Shown here piece by piece: positions 9,701 to 21,487 of a stretch of DNA of 64,000 nt. The notes under the pieces were generated by a model. It was given only the letters and a program-made list of their open reading frames with translations. It did not search any database and was not told the DNA's origin. Made by a program: the position numbers and the translations under genes. Position 1 is the first letter of the stretch. Each line of letters starts with the position of its first letter. The DNA lies in assembly GCA_032622095.1 (NCBI GenBank), contig CP136067.1, positions 92,432,707 to 92,496,706 of the forward strand, given 5' to 3'. The DNA is from Siphonodentalium dalli. Lineage: Eukaryota; Mollusca; Scaphopoda; Gadilida; Siphonodentaliidae.

Positions 9701-10515
9701 AGAAGATAAAGATAAATACATTAAAGATTATTATGAGGTTGAAGGTATAAAACTTGAAAAAGAAAAAATAGAAAAAAACCCAGGACTCGGCCAGTGTGCA
9801 AAATTAATGATAAATTGCATATGGGGAAAAAATGCACAAAATAATATTCTTACTAAAACTGAATATATATCAGAACCATCCAGATATTTTGAACTACTAA
9901 CTAATCAAAATATCACCGTCAAAGCAGTTGAAATGTTTGAACAGGATAAATTCATATTTATTCAGCTATGAAAATAAAACCGATATTATATAACCACATC
10001 CATCTGCCAATGTAGTTGTTGCACCATTTGTCACAGCATATGCACGCTTGGAGTTGTATAAAGTTTTAGAAAAACTCCAAGATAGGGTGTTGTATTTCGA
10101 CACCGATAGCTGTATGTATATATTCGATCCAGAAAAAGAAAATATCAAAACTGAAGACAGCTACCTTGGTAAATGGACCGATGAGCATCCAGATGCTAAA
10201 ATCATGAAATTTGTAGGGTTAGGACCGAAATATTATGGATATCAGTACGTGAAAGATGGTGTCATAAAATATATATGAAAGGTCAAGGGCATCACTCTGG
10301 ATTATAAAACTAAACAGCAAACAAATTTTCATTCAATACTTGAATGTGTTAACGACCGGTCAAATTTTCAACGTGTCATAAACTATCCATGCAGAATTAA
10401 ACGCACAAAGAACCAAGAAGTAATTAGAGAACAGCAAACAAAAACATTCCGATCTGTGTACACCAAACAACTTGTTATGGGTGAATACAACACAATTCAT
10501 TATGGATGGAATTGA
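6749..10515 (+). pseudogene. Decayed protein-primed type B DNA polymerase (Polinton/adintovirus-like)
   Basis: In the intact family this enzyme copies linear virus or transposon genomes from a protein primer. Conserved blocks appear in the right order across several frames. These are an N-terminal domain (6850-7590), a cysteine-rich zinc region (~7600-7900), the exonuclease blocks, and the polymerase motifs. Exo I reads FFYFE near 7988 with Tyr (7994-7996) where Asp is expected. Exo II reads NTRGYD near 8220. Exo III reads YCKSD near 8593. Motif A is DVCSLYPS at 9260, motif B LMINCIWGK near 9808, and motif C DTDS at 10099. In-frame stops at 6827, 7625, 9332 and 10276, and at least six frame changes, make it non-functional. 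The ATG at 6749 opens in the same frame as the N-terminal block, so I use it as the ancestral start. The stop at 10513 overlaps the next ORF's start. The family call is strong; Polinton versus adintovirus is not resolved. Confidence 0.88.
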
Positions 10516-10993
10516 TGTGTCACCAGCAGAGATGCTTTTGAAAATTTATAATAACTTGATCGAAATGTCAAAACTGGATCAAGAAATCAAACAAGAACTT
10601 AAGCAAGCTTGGTTTTTGAGGGAAAGTAAAATTATAGTGCAGAATTTGCTGAACGGACATTTCTCTGAGGGACAGAGTCGACTGAGATGTTTGATTGAGA
10701 GATCAGAATTTGAAACTGATTTCTTAATGGATATATTGGATCAACTGTTTTCAGATTATTGGATATCTCATGGTGCTCCTAAAAACAAAATAAACGAAAT
10801 TCGTGAATTAGTTGAAAATAATTTTATTCGTTTTGCTGAATATCAAGACAGGATTCTCAATGAAAAAACTTTGAAATTCGAAGAGGTGACGAGAATATAT
10901 GGATACATTATTCTCCGAGAACCATGTACAATTTTCACTGCTGAAAAGTTATTTGAAGAAAAAGTGTCTGGATTATATTGTAAAAACCACTAG
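10502..10993 (+). CDS. Unrecognised ~163-aa helical protein after the polymerase
   Basis: The start MDGIDVS overlaps the polymerase stop by 14 bases, a compact viral style of gene packing. The open frame extends further upstream (10472), but that part lies inside the polymerase gene. The protein is rich in Leu, Glu, Lys and Ile and is predicted to be mainly helical. It has no signal peptide, membrane segment or cysteine motif. Near 10960-10990 the likely C-terminus moves to another frame, open to 11099 (ISDLDNELIWTFG), so the gene probably carries a frameshift. Its place between polymerase and packaging ATPase suggests a replication or assembly accessory protein. No family is recognised. Confidence 0.45.
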   Translation: MDGIDVSPAEMLLKIYNNLIEMSKLDQEIKQELKQAWFLRESKIIVQNLLNGHFSEGQSRLRCLIERSEFETDFLMDILDQLFSDYWISHGAPKNKINEIRELVENNFIRFAEYQDRILNEKTLKFEEVTRIYGYIILREPCTIFTAEKLFEEKVSGLYCKNH

Positions 10994-11130
10994 ACCTATT
11001 TCAGACTTAGATAATGAACTCATATGGACATTTGGAATAATCTGGAGTTATGGTGACTCTTCATTAAAAATAAAAAAGGTTGATTCCGAACAATCCTAAT
11101 CAGTCTTACATGATCTGTCTCAGGGCAAAG

Positions 11131-11783
11131 ATGGACGAATCATTGTTGTTCAAACATCCCTGAAATATTTTAATATCGGGGCCAAGTGGTTGTGGTAACA
11201 CAGATTTTGTTAAGAAATTAATCGAATATAAAGATGATTTGTTCAAACCTGTTCCATACAAAGTCGTTTGGTGTTACAAAGAATGGCAAAATACCTATAT
11301 GCAAGATGCAAGAATTTAACAATATTCAATTTATAAATGGAATACCGGATCATGAAAATGAACTTGTCGATGACACAGACTTAGCGCACTTCGTCGTTTT
11401 TGATGACATGTTAGGTAATAAAGATGAAGAAAAAATTATGTTGTGGTTTACAAGAAAAGGACATCACAGAAATACGTCTGTTATTTACATAACCCAAAAC
11501 ATGTTTCAGAAATCTAAAGCGATTAGAACTTTGAGTTTGAATGCACATTACATGGTATTATTTCAAAAGTGTGCGTGATAAAGGCCAAATAAAAATTCTT
11601 GCCTCTCAAATGCAAATACCTCATTTAATGCAAGCATATGCTGATGCAACTTCAACCAATCATGGTTATTTACCACTCGATTTCCACCCAAAAACGGATA
11701 AATCGTTGAGACTTAGAACTGATATTTTCCGTCGCTGGCTCACACATGACGATCGAGGTGCGGTAATATATTCAACGGTATAA
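11131..11783 (+). pseudogene. Decayed A32/FtsK-HerA-like genome-packaging ATPase
   Basis: Intact relatives pump viral DNA into capsids. A Walker A region reads GPSGCGNT at 11179-11202, with Asn in place of the essential Lys. Walker B is FVVFDDM at 11389-11409. Downstream, ITQNMFQK and a QM element before LMQAYADAT match the sensor-like part of this ATPase group in Polintons and adintoviruses. Breaks are an in-frame stop at 11161, a frame change near 11290-11320, and another at about 11575. The start MDESLL at 11131 is the nearest ATG in the Walker A frame. The length, about 215 residues, fits the family. Confidence 0.82.
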
Positions 11784-11819
11784 AGATAAGTGTATGAACA
11801 TAATATTTCATTTCCAATC

Positions 11820-12104
11820 ATGGAGTCGCATGAAGCAGTCTTGAGTGTATTTTCGACTATAGCTAAATTAATACTTGATGATCACTTAAAGCTTCCAAAG
11901 CAGACACGAACATTCCTGCAAAAACACAAGAAAGAGCTGAAGAAAATAGCTGACAGTAGAACTCATATCGATTCAAAAAAGAAAATACTTTTAAAAACTG
12001 GTGGAGGTGGTTTTCTTGGTGGAGTTTTGATCAGAAGTCTTCCCAGACAAAAAGAAAATAAATCAATTGCACGAGTTAGATCAAATAGAGTAAATGCCAA
12101 ATGA
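11820..12104 (+). CDS. 94-aa basic protein with GGGGFLGG motif
   Basis: This small intact ORF begins MESHEAV. It has a helical lysine-rich middle (QKHKKELKKIADSRT, residues ~39-54) and then KKKILLKTGGGGFLGG and a basic tail. A KKILL...GGFLG block following a lysine-rich helix is, to my recollection, typical of small virion-type proteins encoded by Polintons and adintoviruses, so family membership is likely. Its exact role there is uncertain; a core or membrane-active capsid-associated role has been proposed for such proteins. It follows the ATPase by 36 bp. The ORF is also open slightly upstream, to 11790. Confidence 0.6.
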   Translation: MESHEAVLSVFSTIAKLILDDHLKLPKQTRTFLQKHKKELKKIADSRTHIDSKKKILLKTGGGGFLGGVLIRSLPRQKENKSIARVRSNRVNAK

Positions 12105-12344
12105 AAATATTTCAAAATATAACTTTATGACACAAACACTTCAGATTTGTTAAACGGATGTGCAAACATAGATCGGCATTTTCCTATAAAGGTCGTAATA
12201 TGATTACGTCAGTATGTATGGACAACCCAAAACACGTATATCCATCTATCAAATGATAAATGTATGTTTCATAGGAGTGCCTGTATTTCTGGCCAACTTG
12301 GGATATACGATCACGCCAGTACGTAGAACGGCGACATGTCACTC
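12105..12344. other. End of the viral region, nothing recognised
   Basis: There are no capsid, protease or integrase fragments in any frame that I can recognise. The stretch 12230-12300 weakly resembles 12905-12970 in the same orientation (ACACGT..CCATC..AAATGTAT..GTTTCAT), so it may belong to the repeat unit that follows. Confidence 0.35.
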
Positions 12345-12895
12345 GAAATCCAAAGGTTCGCTATTCCCAAGGTTCATTATACCGAAGTTTCGCTATTCCC
12401 AAGGTTCTCTATATTCATCGATATTCAGAAGGTTTTTATAACTTGTTATTTTGAAGTTTCATTCTATATTCTAAAGTATTGAGAGGGTTCTTTATCATAA
12501 GACTCTTTTTATGAAGGAAATAACTTAAAGGTACTCAATCCCATAAGACGCTGCTAAATTACTCTTTCTTTGGCTTCGGTGGAAAACAAATATATTTGAT
12601 TAGTGTCGAGGAACCCACCCATCAAAGCTCAGAGTAATTAGATATCGATCTTTGCAGTTTGCTATTTTTATTGTTGCTGGGCCTAACCGTGCCAGAAGGA
12701 CGTCGAGGTCAAACGGGCGGTCTTCCAGATAAAGATGGATAACTGTTAAATCGTGGTAATAATAACTACTTGGTATTAGAGTTGTCCATCTTTTCTGGTT
12801 AAATACGCACAGAATACCTTCAGAATAGCGAACTTTCTGAATAAGAACATTTGGAATAGCGACCCTTCGGAATATGGAACCTTCGGAATAATGAA
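12345..12895. repeat. Inverted pair of CTATTCCGAAGG repeats
   Basis: Short tandem variants of GGTTCGCTATTCCCAAGG occupy 12354-12435. The complementary form (CCTTCGGAATA, AGAATAGCGAAC) occupies about 12818-12895. The two clusters face each other across about 390 bp, a foldback-like arrangement. There is no coding content. Confidence 0.65.
12527..12750 (+). repeat. Dispersed ~220-bp repeat, copy 1
   Basis: AAAGGTACTCAATCC opens this unit and AGATGGATAACT closes it, with shared internal blocks (TTGATTAGTGTCGAGG, ATCAAAGCTCAGAGT). A diverged copy in the same orientation lies at 13425-13645. It is probably a short non-autonomous element; the class is unknown. Confidence 0.6.
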
Positions 12896-13424
12896 CCCGA
12901 TCCTGTATGAAGAGCCCATGACACGTCCATCAATAAATGTATATATGTTTCATGGGACTGTTTTGATATACATATATAAGATTGGAGTAAAGTTGAGACC
13001 AACATGTCTTTGTTAATTTTGGTGCACAGATTTTAACGAAATTTGGTATGGTGACTCAGGGTGCCCTGACAGAGTGTTTAATGGCGTTAGTTTTTCTGAA
13101 TTTTGAATTAAACAAATTTAAATTAATAAAAAAAATATGAACATATGTGAATATTTAGGTACAAATAAACCTATTTGCACGAGAATATGTTGCAGCATCA
13201 GATATAGAGGAATGTGGGCCACAGTTAGACATGGGTCAGAGTGAGATATTGCCTCTAACATTTCTCTAATTTCCAGACCAATATCCATTGCGCCAGTCAA
13301 GAGATGTTAGCCATAAAGCACATGTTACTATATTTCTCCAAAATGCAATCATCATGTGAAGGTTGAATCTGACCAAGCGACCAATTTTCAAGGCAAAATT
13401 ATTTTATTTTATTTTTGCAATTTT

Positions 13425-13645
13425 AAAGGTACTCAATCCGAATTAACCCTCACAGATTACTATTTCCTTGACTTCGGAGGTGAGAAAATATTTGATTCAA
13501 GTCGAGGTACCCACAACATCAAAGCTCAGAGTGATCAGATACCGATTTTTTAAATCTATCATTTAAATTTTAGGTGGCCCAGCAAACAGCAGACGAGAAT
13601 ACTTTCTCTGACCAAATTGCAGTTGAAGATGGATAACTCTAACAT
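13425..13645 (+). repeat. Dispersed ~220-bp repeat, copy 2
   Basis: This is a diverged direct copy of 12527-12750, sharing AAAGGTACTCAATCC, AAGTCGAGGTACCCAC, ATCAAAGCTCAGAGTGA and AGATGGATAACT. No ends or target duplications are evident. Confidence 0.6.
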
Positions 13646-16600
13646 CAAGTGTTTTTTTTGTGTGTATCAGATGTTTGACAAACCAGCAATATTCGTTGAG
13701 CGAACAGTTGATAAATTACAGGTTTTTGTCAATTTTATGCTATAATCGACTGCAGTTAGCATTATTTTCGAGCAATTAATCGATTCTGTCAACTGAAACG
13801 GCATTTCAAAAAATCTTCTTGTTGTTGGAATCTGATGATATGGGGACTATTGATTCGGATTGAGGACCTTTAAGGGAAAAATATCTTTATTGGATAAATT
13901 TACATTTCATACTGAATACATTTTTATGATAACGGGGATTTATTGCATATTTCACATAGCCACATCTGATTTATTTATAGAGGTTTATGTATGCTTGACT
14001 TTCAGCGAGTTACATGGATGGGACACAATGACTCAATGAGACATAATTTAAGGCCCTGGTAGGATCCTACTTCAGTAGATGATAGGCACTTCGAAATGGA
14101 ATGAGATAATTTGCCAAATGACTATTTTTTTGGGGCTAAATAATTTAGATCAAACAAACTGATGTTATTGTGCAATAGTGGTATGTTCGGTGTGTTTTCT
14201 ATACGGTTACTACTTAGGGGTGACCCCTTCTGTGAAGTAGATGATGAGAAACAAGTATTAAGGGTGGTCCCAGCTCGAGATTGCATGCTTGTTCGTGACC
14301 TTTGTGAGCTTATATCGTACTCTCAGATGTCTAATCATTGTGATGGTCAATAATAGTGATAGCAGAGACCTAGACTGAAATTAACAATATTGATGGAAAT
14401 TCAAAGTTGGATCTTCACATTCTATGACACACATTATTAATAAAAGGTATTTCATAATTTATTAACTGTACTAGTTACTTCCCTATCGCAACAGCAAAAA
14501 CTTTGTACTGGTGGAATATATCATTTTTGACAGGCATAGATACATAGATATTCATGGCATGGTCTGAGAAAATGCTACTAGATTAAACATTTATATGATT
14601 GCCTCATTAGTCATGTCAATGTATAACAAGACGGTCGTGACAGTTCAACTAAGTTGGTCGGGAATTATTATGTTTAGCATACATATTATTCCAATCCCAA
14701 TGTGTCAAGTCGACAATAGCAAGTATGCAGGGCTATATTTAATAATTTTTCCACAAATAGCCACTAGTTAATATATATGCTAGCCATGCTGATCAAGCTC
14801 CCGCGTAATGCTTCAGGTTTAAATCGAGAATACAGTGTTAAAATCATGAATTATTTAATATGTGAGAATGCTAAAACTAATCACCGTGCATTATAATTAT
14901 TATATTTAACTTGATGTGTCCATCACAGGAAACATAATTCATACACACAGATGGAAAGTTGGCCCGGAAGCATATCCTCTCACCAGTCACTGCATGTACT
15001 CTGCAGTGTGCCGATACCAAGTGGGATTGGGAGATGTTCTTCTTTTCCTTCACTCAACAAGAAGATAAATGACTCACTGTGTTAGTCACCAATTCACTGG
15101 GCTTCACATGTTTGTTACATCTGTGTGCCAACTGCTCTGTAGATGGCTAGAATTGTATTTTGACCTGAGTCACGTTCACAGTGAGTGGGTGAGGCTGAGC
15201 CTGAAGTCGTTGATAATTAAATTTACTAATCTGTAATAACTAAATTGACTAATACAATCATAATATTATTAGATTAGTAGACCACATGACCACTTTCACC
15301 AATTACTGCTTCCACAAGTTCCAGCTACGCGCTACGTTCAACGGTTCGTGACTGAACTATACTGTCTAGTAAATGAGTAAATCAGTCAGCTCTAAAATGT
15401 CCATATTCTGATTTCCTTGACCCAAGTTGAGGCTTGACCTGACAGTGTTAGATATTAACAATTAAATTTACTATTTAGAGAAGTAGTTAGTAGACTGAAC
15501 AATTTGCCGCTTGCAGTTGCAACTCTAAGTCTAACCAGTGCAGGTGAAAACAGACTTAAAATTGAATAACAGAACAAGTCAAATCGCCGTGGTGATCAGT
15601 CTGCACAGACCTGTCCACATTCCACTCCAGTGACCTTTATTTTCATATTTTTTTCAATCACAGATTCGTCATTGAGTTTGTTTCCGACTGACTGATTTTC
15701 ACATTTAAACTTCCAGTTCAAGTTAAAAACAAGTTGTTGTTGTTATTCTTCTTATTTTGACTGCTTAAAGTCATTCCATTAATGGGCTCGTTGTAATATC
15801 TTCGCTTGTGCTTTCTCGTTTGTTCTTAACGCTTACGTGATGTGATACCGTTGTACATTTAAAATACGAGCGATAACAATAACAAGCAGTTCAATTTCAA
15901 ATTTCTCAAATAAGAGAGCGCCACCATTTTGTAACGAAATTACGTCATCATTTCCAACGTTGATATGGCCTGCCAGGGGACGTAATTTTAGAACTGAAAC
16001 GGTACGGAATCTGGCGAGGTTTGCCGAATGATATGCGCCCGTGTCAGCTAAATCCACATTAAGCATTTAATTTTGAATGAGGTTGATTTTGTTTTTCAAA
16101 TTTAATAGTGTTGATATGGGGAGGCTGATCGCTGAAAGAAAAATAAATTCGTTTTATTAATTTGTCAATTCTATTCCAACATGGCGGCCACCACTGGGGC
16201 CCCCCATAGGTCTGAATCGCCCGGATGTAAAAACTATTTTGTCATGTTGATTGATTATAGAAATTAGTGACGTCACAAATATACTTGCTTCGCTTACGCA
16301 ATACCGTAAAACAACCCTTTTGGGTTGTGATAATTCCGTAACGCTGTATGAGTGATTATCGCGAAAAGATGGACACATAATGACCATCAATGATTAAATG
16401 GCGTCGGGTCGATGTAACAATCGCAAAGTGTTGTGAAACACTCCGGTAGTGTGATCAAATACAAATAGAGAATAATGTTGCTCAAAGTTGTCATTTTTAC
16501 GAATTACCAAAATAGTATCAATCCAAGTTGACGACGCACATCGCTATTCTTATATATTAACTAAATGCAGTGACTCTCAATGGCGAACCTGTTTGTGTGA

Positions 16601-16845
16601 GTTTTTCGCTGATAGCTGCGTCCAGAATCGAGATGTAAATATTGACAATTGAGCGTAGTTCAAACGATGTTTTCTATGGAGTGGTATGGCCGATTGCTTT
16701 AAAGTTTCGGCGATGTTAGAAGAATGCTACATTCCCAGGTTGGCACAGCAACTGAATAGGAACTCTACGCACTCGAACAAATCCATAATACGTCTTTAAA
16801 ATATTCAACATTCTCGGCGGCATTGGCTAAGTTATTCAGTTTTAT
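13646..16845. other. Non-coding upstream region of the lectin gene
   Basis: I see no gene or recognisable transposon here. A consensus CRE-like TGACGTCA lies near 16268 and a YY1-like AACATGGCGGCC near 16179. Both are about 700-800 bp upstream of the lectin start codon and could be regulatory. The minus-strand ORF at 15833-16066 has no recognisable motif and is probably chance. Confidence 0.35.
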
Positions 16846-16959
16846 TTGTCTCCTGTTTTTTTTTCTCACTTACGTCGCGGACGATATGCTAATCAATATA
16901 TGATCTACAGCCGAACACGCTGTCTGTATTCGCCTAACGGATCCACTCGGTCGACAGTG

Positions 16960-17266
16960 ATGGCAGCACTAATCGTTGGTTTCGGTACATCGATGGCATG
17001 CCTCTTCTCGGTTTTGCTGTTGGTGTTTATGACTGACGTGCGATGTACTGTATTTCGGAAGAGATTACTGAACAATGGTGATGCGGTTGGCGGGGTACAG
17101 TTGTGTTCGGGAACGGCGTCTGGTGGGGTAGAGTGCGGATCGGATTGCACTTATAAAGAAGGCTGCACCCACTTTGTGTACAATGCAAAATCAAACCAGT
17201 GCATCCTTTTTGGCGGCGGATCAGAGGAAGCCAATGTTATCAAAACTTCCGAAATGGAAACATTTG
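16960..17266 (+). CDS. Secreted PAN/apple + C-type lectin gene, exon 1
   Basis: The start at 16960 has a strong context (G at -3 and +4). The open frame extends upstream to 16846, but this ATG gives a clean signal sequence. Residues 4-24 are hydrophobic (LIVGFG...LLLVFM), ending at about Cys29. Residues 49-84 form a cysteine cluster: LC(49), EC(59), DC(63), GCTHFVYN(69-75) and NQCILF(81-84). This spacing is typical of PAN/apple-like modules ahead of lectin domains in molluscan and related proteins. The exon ends at a GTAAGT donor at 17267, splitting a codon after its first base (phase 1). The matching acceptor at 54653 joins it to a C-type lectin exon. The product is probably a secreted carbohydrate-binding recognition protein. 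A type II membrane anchor is the alternative. Confidence 0.75.
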
Positions 17267-17299
17267 GTAAGTTCATTAAAATGTGGACGAAAATATAGT

Positions 17300-20200
17300 G
17301 AAGTTGGCCAAACTTCATGGAAGATGTACAGTATTACCCAAAGCAAGTGACCACTTAACCACAGCATTACTGTATCTGCCTTAATGCCTCGATAGGACCG
17401 CTGCCACCAACATTTTACCCACATGTTGTGGACTTCTCAGATATTAATATGTAGACTAAGTGAAAATGTGCATACATTACCGTGATCGAGCACACACAAT
17501 ATTTATCACAGTTCGTTTACTTTCCTTTGGGAAGTCCCATCAGAACGAAAGAACTATTTCGCTAGTGCAGAGCTTTGGCTCTCTGTTTATGATATCAACA
17601 AAATGCCTGAACGCACTTGAACACCAAACGGATGGTAACCATCCGATTCTGTCAAATCCAACATGATGGTTGTAAGTGTCTGCCAGTTTGCTGAATAGTA
17701 TGCACATATTGACAAGACCCACCATTCCTGATCTTCATTCTGCCAATAAAAGTTTAGTGATGGAATTGTTATAAAAGCACATATACAGGACACATGTGGC
17801 TGTTTGTGTGTCAGAAAGGTAGTATGCGTGGTGCAAACCGTGCAATGTGGTAGATTGGAAGTTGGCAGGAATGGTGATTTTTCCTTTATGTATGCTGGTT
17901 CATAGGGCAAGAATTAAGAAGGTCAAGTGATCAATTTTAATGGGTATGTCCATGCAAATATACGCAGCAAAGTTACAGCAACTACTTCGGGGAGTGACTT
18001 TGTGCGAGCTTGAAAACAAAACGAATTTATCTGACCGGTCGGCTTTGAATGTGTTCCATTAACAATTAAGTTGATGTATTTATTTTTTAAAACTAGGTTA
18101 AATTCGCAACACGATATTCATTTATAGCAAAACATTAACAATTTACCAAGACCGGCCGATAGCTAAATGTTATGTTCGTTTAATGATATGACTCCTCTTG
18201 TTCAACTGCTTCATATATAACTTTTGCAACGGATATTTGCATTGAAATCCCCAATCAGAATTGTACATTTGACCTCTCCCTCAAATCATCTTGGCACAAT
18301 ACGTGTCACTGAAAATCGCACCAAAGTCAAAACAAATACAATAATAAACACAAAACAGCCCTTTGAAAGGCTACTAAAAAAAGACCGTTCCGTGTTAGTC
18401 TATTCTTATATGTGGAATATAGAACGGCTGTTTCACTTATGTGCGAGACATTGAATGGAGCTGGAACATTGCTGTGACTACGGAAGGTATTTTCAGAGCA
18501 TATGATGCTACTGCATCAATATTTCATGTATTTGTCAACCTGTCGTCGCATGAGTGCTTAAGTGCTCTAATTCCATTCTTGATCGAAAATGAACCATGTG
18601 TACAATTCGATTCGTTCCGTCGGCCTGCGTCGGATGGAACACACATTTATATACAATGGCCGATATTCAAATAATACGCCAAATTTGTTCCACTACCTAG
18701 ATTGTTAATGCCTAACTGTTCTACATGCTTTTGATCGACCAATGGGAAAAGCATTGAAACCGATGAAATAAAATAAAAATGTTGTCAATTTTCCTCGCTG
18801 TTATCAAAAAAATGCATTCCAGATACCTCGCGTTGAATTTCTGCTATTATGCTATATAATTTCCCTTTTAATCAATGGCAAAATCAGCTAATAAGAATAC
18901 ATTTTCAGTCGACATGGAGATAGAAAAATGCAACTGACACCGACCAACGCGGTCTGATTTTGGAGATGGAAAAGTCAAGCATTGACAACACGGAGAAAAC
19001 CCCGCCCACTTTGAATATTGGACACATAGCCTGTCTCCGATTATTTGACTGTCGGGACTGGGATAATATGATTATCAGATCCATATATAGCATCTTGGGT
19101 TGGTCATGAACATTTTGTGACTATATCTGGAACTGAACTGCACGATAGAGTGTAATAACAACGAACCTACAGAGGAGCCCCACCGACACACCATACTTTG
19201 TTGTTGTCACGTCTAACATCGATTTTCTGTGTGTGGTAATATCTAGGTGACAATGTAATAATTACACGTTATACAGTGTGTTGTTTGCCAACATTCTAAC
19301 GTGAAATGGATAATAACATTACAAAAATTAAACTATTTGCAATATTTCTCTATTTGAGATAAAAGTACGAGGGATTGAAATCTAACGATATTTGGAAGAC
19401 AATGTTTGGTCGAAACATTACATCTATGAAACTATAATCTAAAGTAGACGTATTCCTTTAATTATATACATTGTATACATGTAAAGCGCCTCATTGTGGT
19501 TAATGATTTGCACATGCATGCCGCTCGTATATGTGTGCCATTCCGCTGGAGTGTGCGCAGATTAGCCACACGGACCATAAACCTAAACCTAATATGCAAG
19601 TTTCACACCACGATCTATATATTATAAGTTACACATTTCACGGAAGGGGTACACAAGGGCTCATGCATATTGCTCTCCTTGAGTACAGAACACAATTAAA
19701 CAGAAATGTCATAATCTAGACGTTCTCATACTATTATGCTGCCTCTATCGCCTATGTCTATTAAAAATAGATGTACTCACGTGAACTTGAAACTATGTTT
19801 TATATCTGTCTGGGATTGAACATCGATACTAATTATGTCTAATTCTACAAAATCACAGTATGACACTTGTTAAACCCCGATTGTTTAATTGTTTCGAACA
19901 CGTTTTCGACTATATATTTTGTTTGTCAACCTATCCATGAATATAGAGTGTCATCGACGATGAACTGACGACAAATATATACACTCACATTCGATGATAT
20001 CAGGACTATGTGAATTATAAAGTGCCCCATTGCGCGCATATTGTAGAGTCTGTATCACATGTCGGATAAAACCTTTTGATATGTTTCTCTTTAGTTAAAA
20101 TCTATTTCAAATGGGCATGATTTTCGCCGTCTTTTTTGTTAGTAAACGGAACCCATTACTTTTTCATTAATCAGTTTCCGAGAATTGACACGCCGGGTAT

Positions 20201-20750
20201 AATCATTCCGTGTCTATCCGAATGGTATGGTGTTAATGTGCACTGCATGGGGATGGTTTCGGCCACTGTTCAATGTACATAGCTGTGGTGACATGGAATC
20301 AATTGTTTAAAGATTTTCAAGTCGGCTGTGCACAATATTTTAAGCACTCGGGATTTTAAGTTACATCTGAGCCATGTAACACATCGTAGACAAGCTATTA
20401 AGGTCACAGCCAATCAATATATTAACATAATTATGGAAATCATACATAACTAACTGCTAACTGACTGTACCATCCATAAATAGAGATAAACATATAACGC
20501 AAATCAGAAGAACTGCGTACCGTGTTTATTTCTACCATTATATATAGAGTAGCAGACCGAGTACAACATGCTGACGCCATATGACTGTGTTCCTTTCATT
20601 GAAAACAACAACTGGTTCAACGAAACTCACACGACTCAAATCAACAATATCTCACCTGTTGGGATGTAAGCGATAATGAAACAACATTGATTGGGAAAAC
20701 AGTATATAGCCTTTTTATAGGTTATGTATTTGTCCGTACCATACTTTAGC
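17300..20750. other. Intron sequence before the tandem duplication
   Basis: No exon, transposon protein or clear repeat is recognised. The few ORFs of 60-107 codons lack motifs and splice context. A CATGCATGC-like tract occurs at 19510. Confidence 0.4.
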
Positions 20751-21031
20751 CGTTTGGAACGGGCTGTATCACTGAGTATATATACTTCATACACCTGGGT
20801 TAACCCGAAAATGTTATTCGATTTAACACGGAACCACGCGTTCCGGGGTTTTATACAGTTGGCTCTTAATAGTACAGGACACCGGAATTCACCGGAAATG
20901 ACCCATGGAAAACTGCATGAAATTGAAATAAAAACAAAACACTCCAAAGCCTGCAACAATACTGAACAAGAAAACTAAGATGCATGCATCAGATCGCCCG
21001 TGAACTATTTATCATAGAATTCTTGTAGCTA

Positions 21032-21416
21032 TCGATTATACATTTTGGAATATCTGTCTGTATGTATGTGTGTATGAATGCATGTATGTATGTGTGTTAT
21101 AGACTCGCACACTGCTCGACCGATCCGACTCGGATTTGGTATTTAACGTGTCAACCTGACCTCGCTCATAGGCATGTTTCTGGACCTTGACCGATCCGAC
21201 TAAAATTTGTGTGTAGGAATACTTCGATCCCGGGAGCAATATGGACGGGTCCAATTTCACGTGCAACCATGTCATCGAACGTACTGATTTTGGCATGTTT
21301 CTGGACCAATTGAAAAATAGTTTGTCCAGATGCTGTATATACCGGGTACTGCCCAGATGAAGGCGATTACAAAGAAATCCCTAAATAGCCCGAACGAAGT
21401 CGAGTACATCAGCTAG
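21032..21416 (+). mobile_element. Helitron-like element E0 (copy A)
   Basis: It starts with TCGATTATACATTTTGG after an A at 21031 and runs through a TGTATG-rich tract. It ends with CTAG at 21413-21416, directly followed by the TC of the next element. The 3' hairpin is weak, so this member is less certain than E1 and E2. There is no coding capacity. Confidence 0.5.
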
Positions 21417-21443
21417 TCTATACTATATATTTTGAGACTTCCG

Positions 21444-21487
<44 letters not shown>

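Noticed and set aside
13195-13240. Possible right-hand copy of the viral minisatellite (GGGCCACAG.., GGGTCAGAGTGAG)
   Set aside because: The similarity is short and unsupported by an inverted repeat arm, so it cannot be used to mark the right end of the viral element.
15833-16066. Minus-strand 77-codon ORF upstream of the lectin gene
   Set aside because: No motif, no homology I recognise, and not supported by promoter or splice signals.
18224-18674. Two overlapping 76-77-codon ORFs in the intron
   Set aside because: No domain, no repeat and no splice context; consistent with chance.
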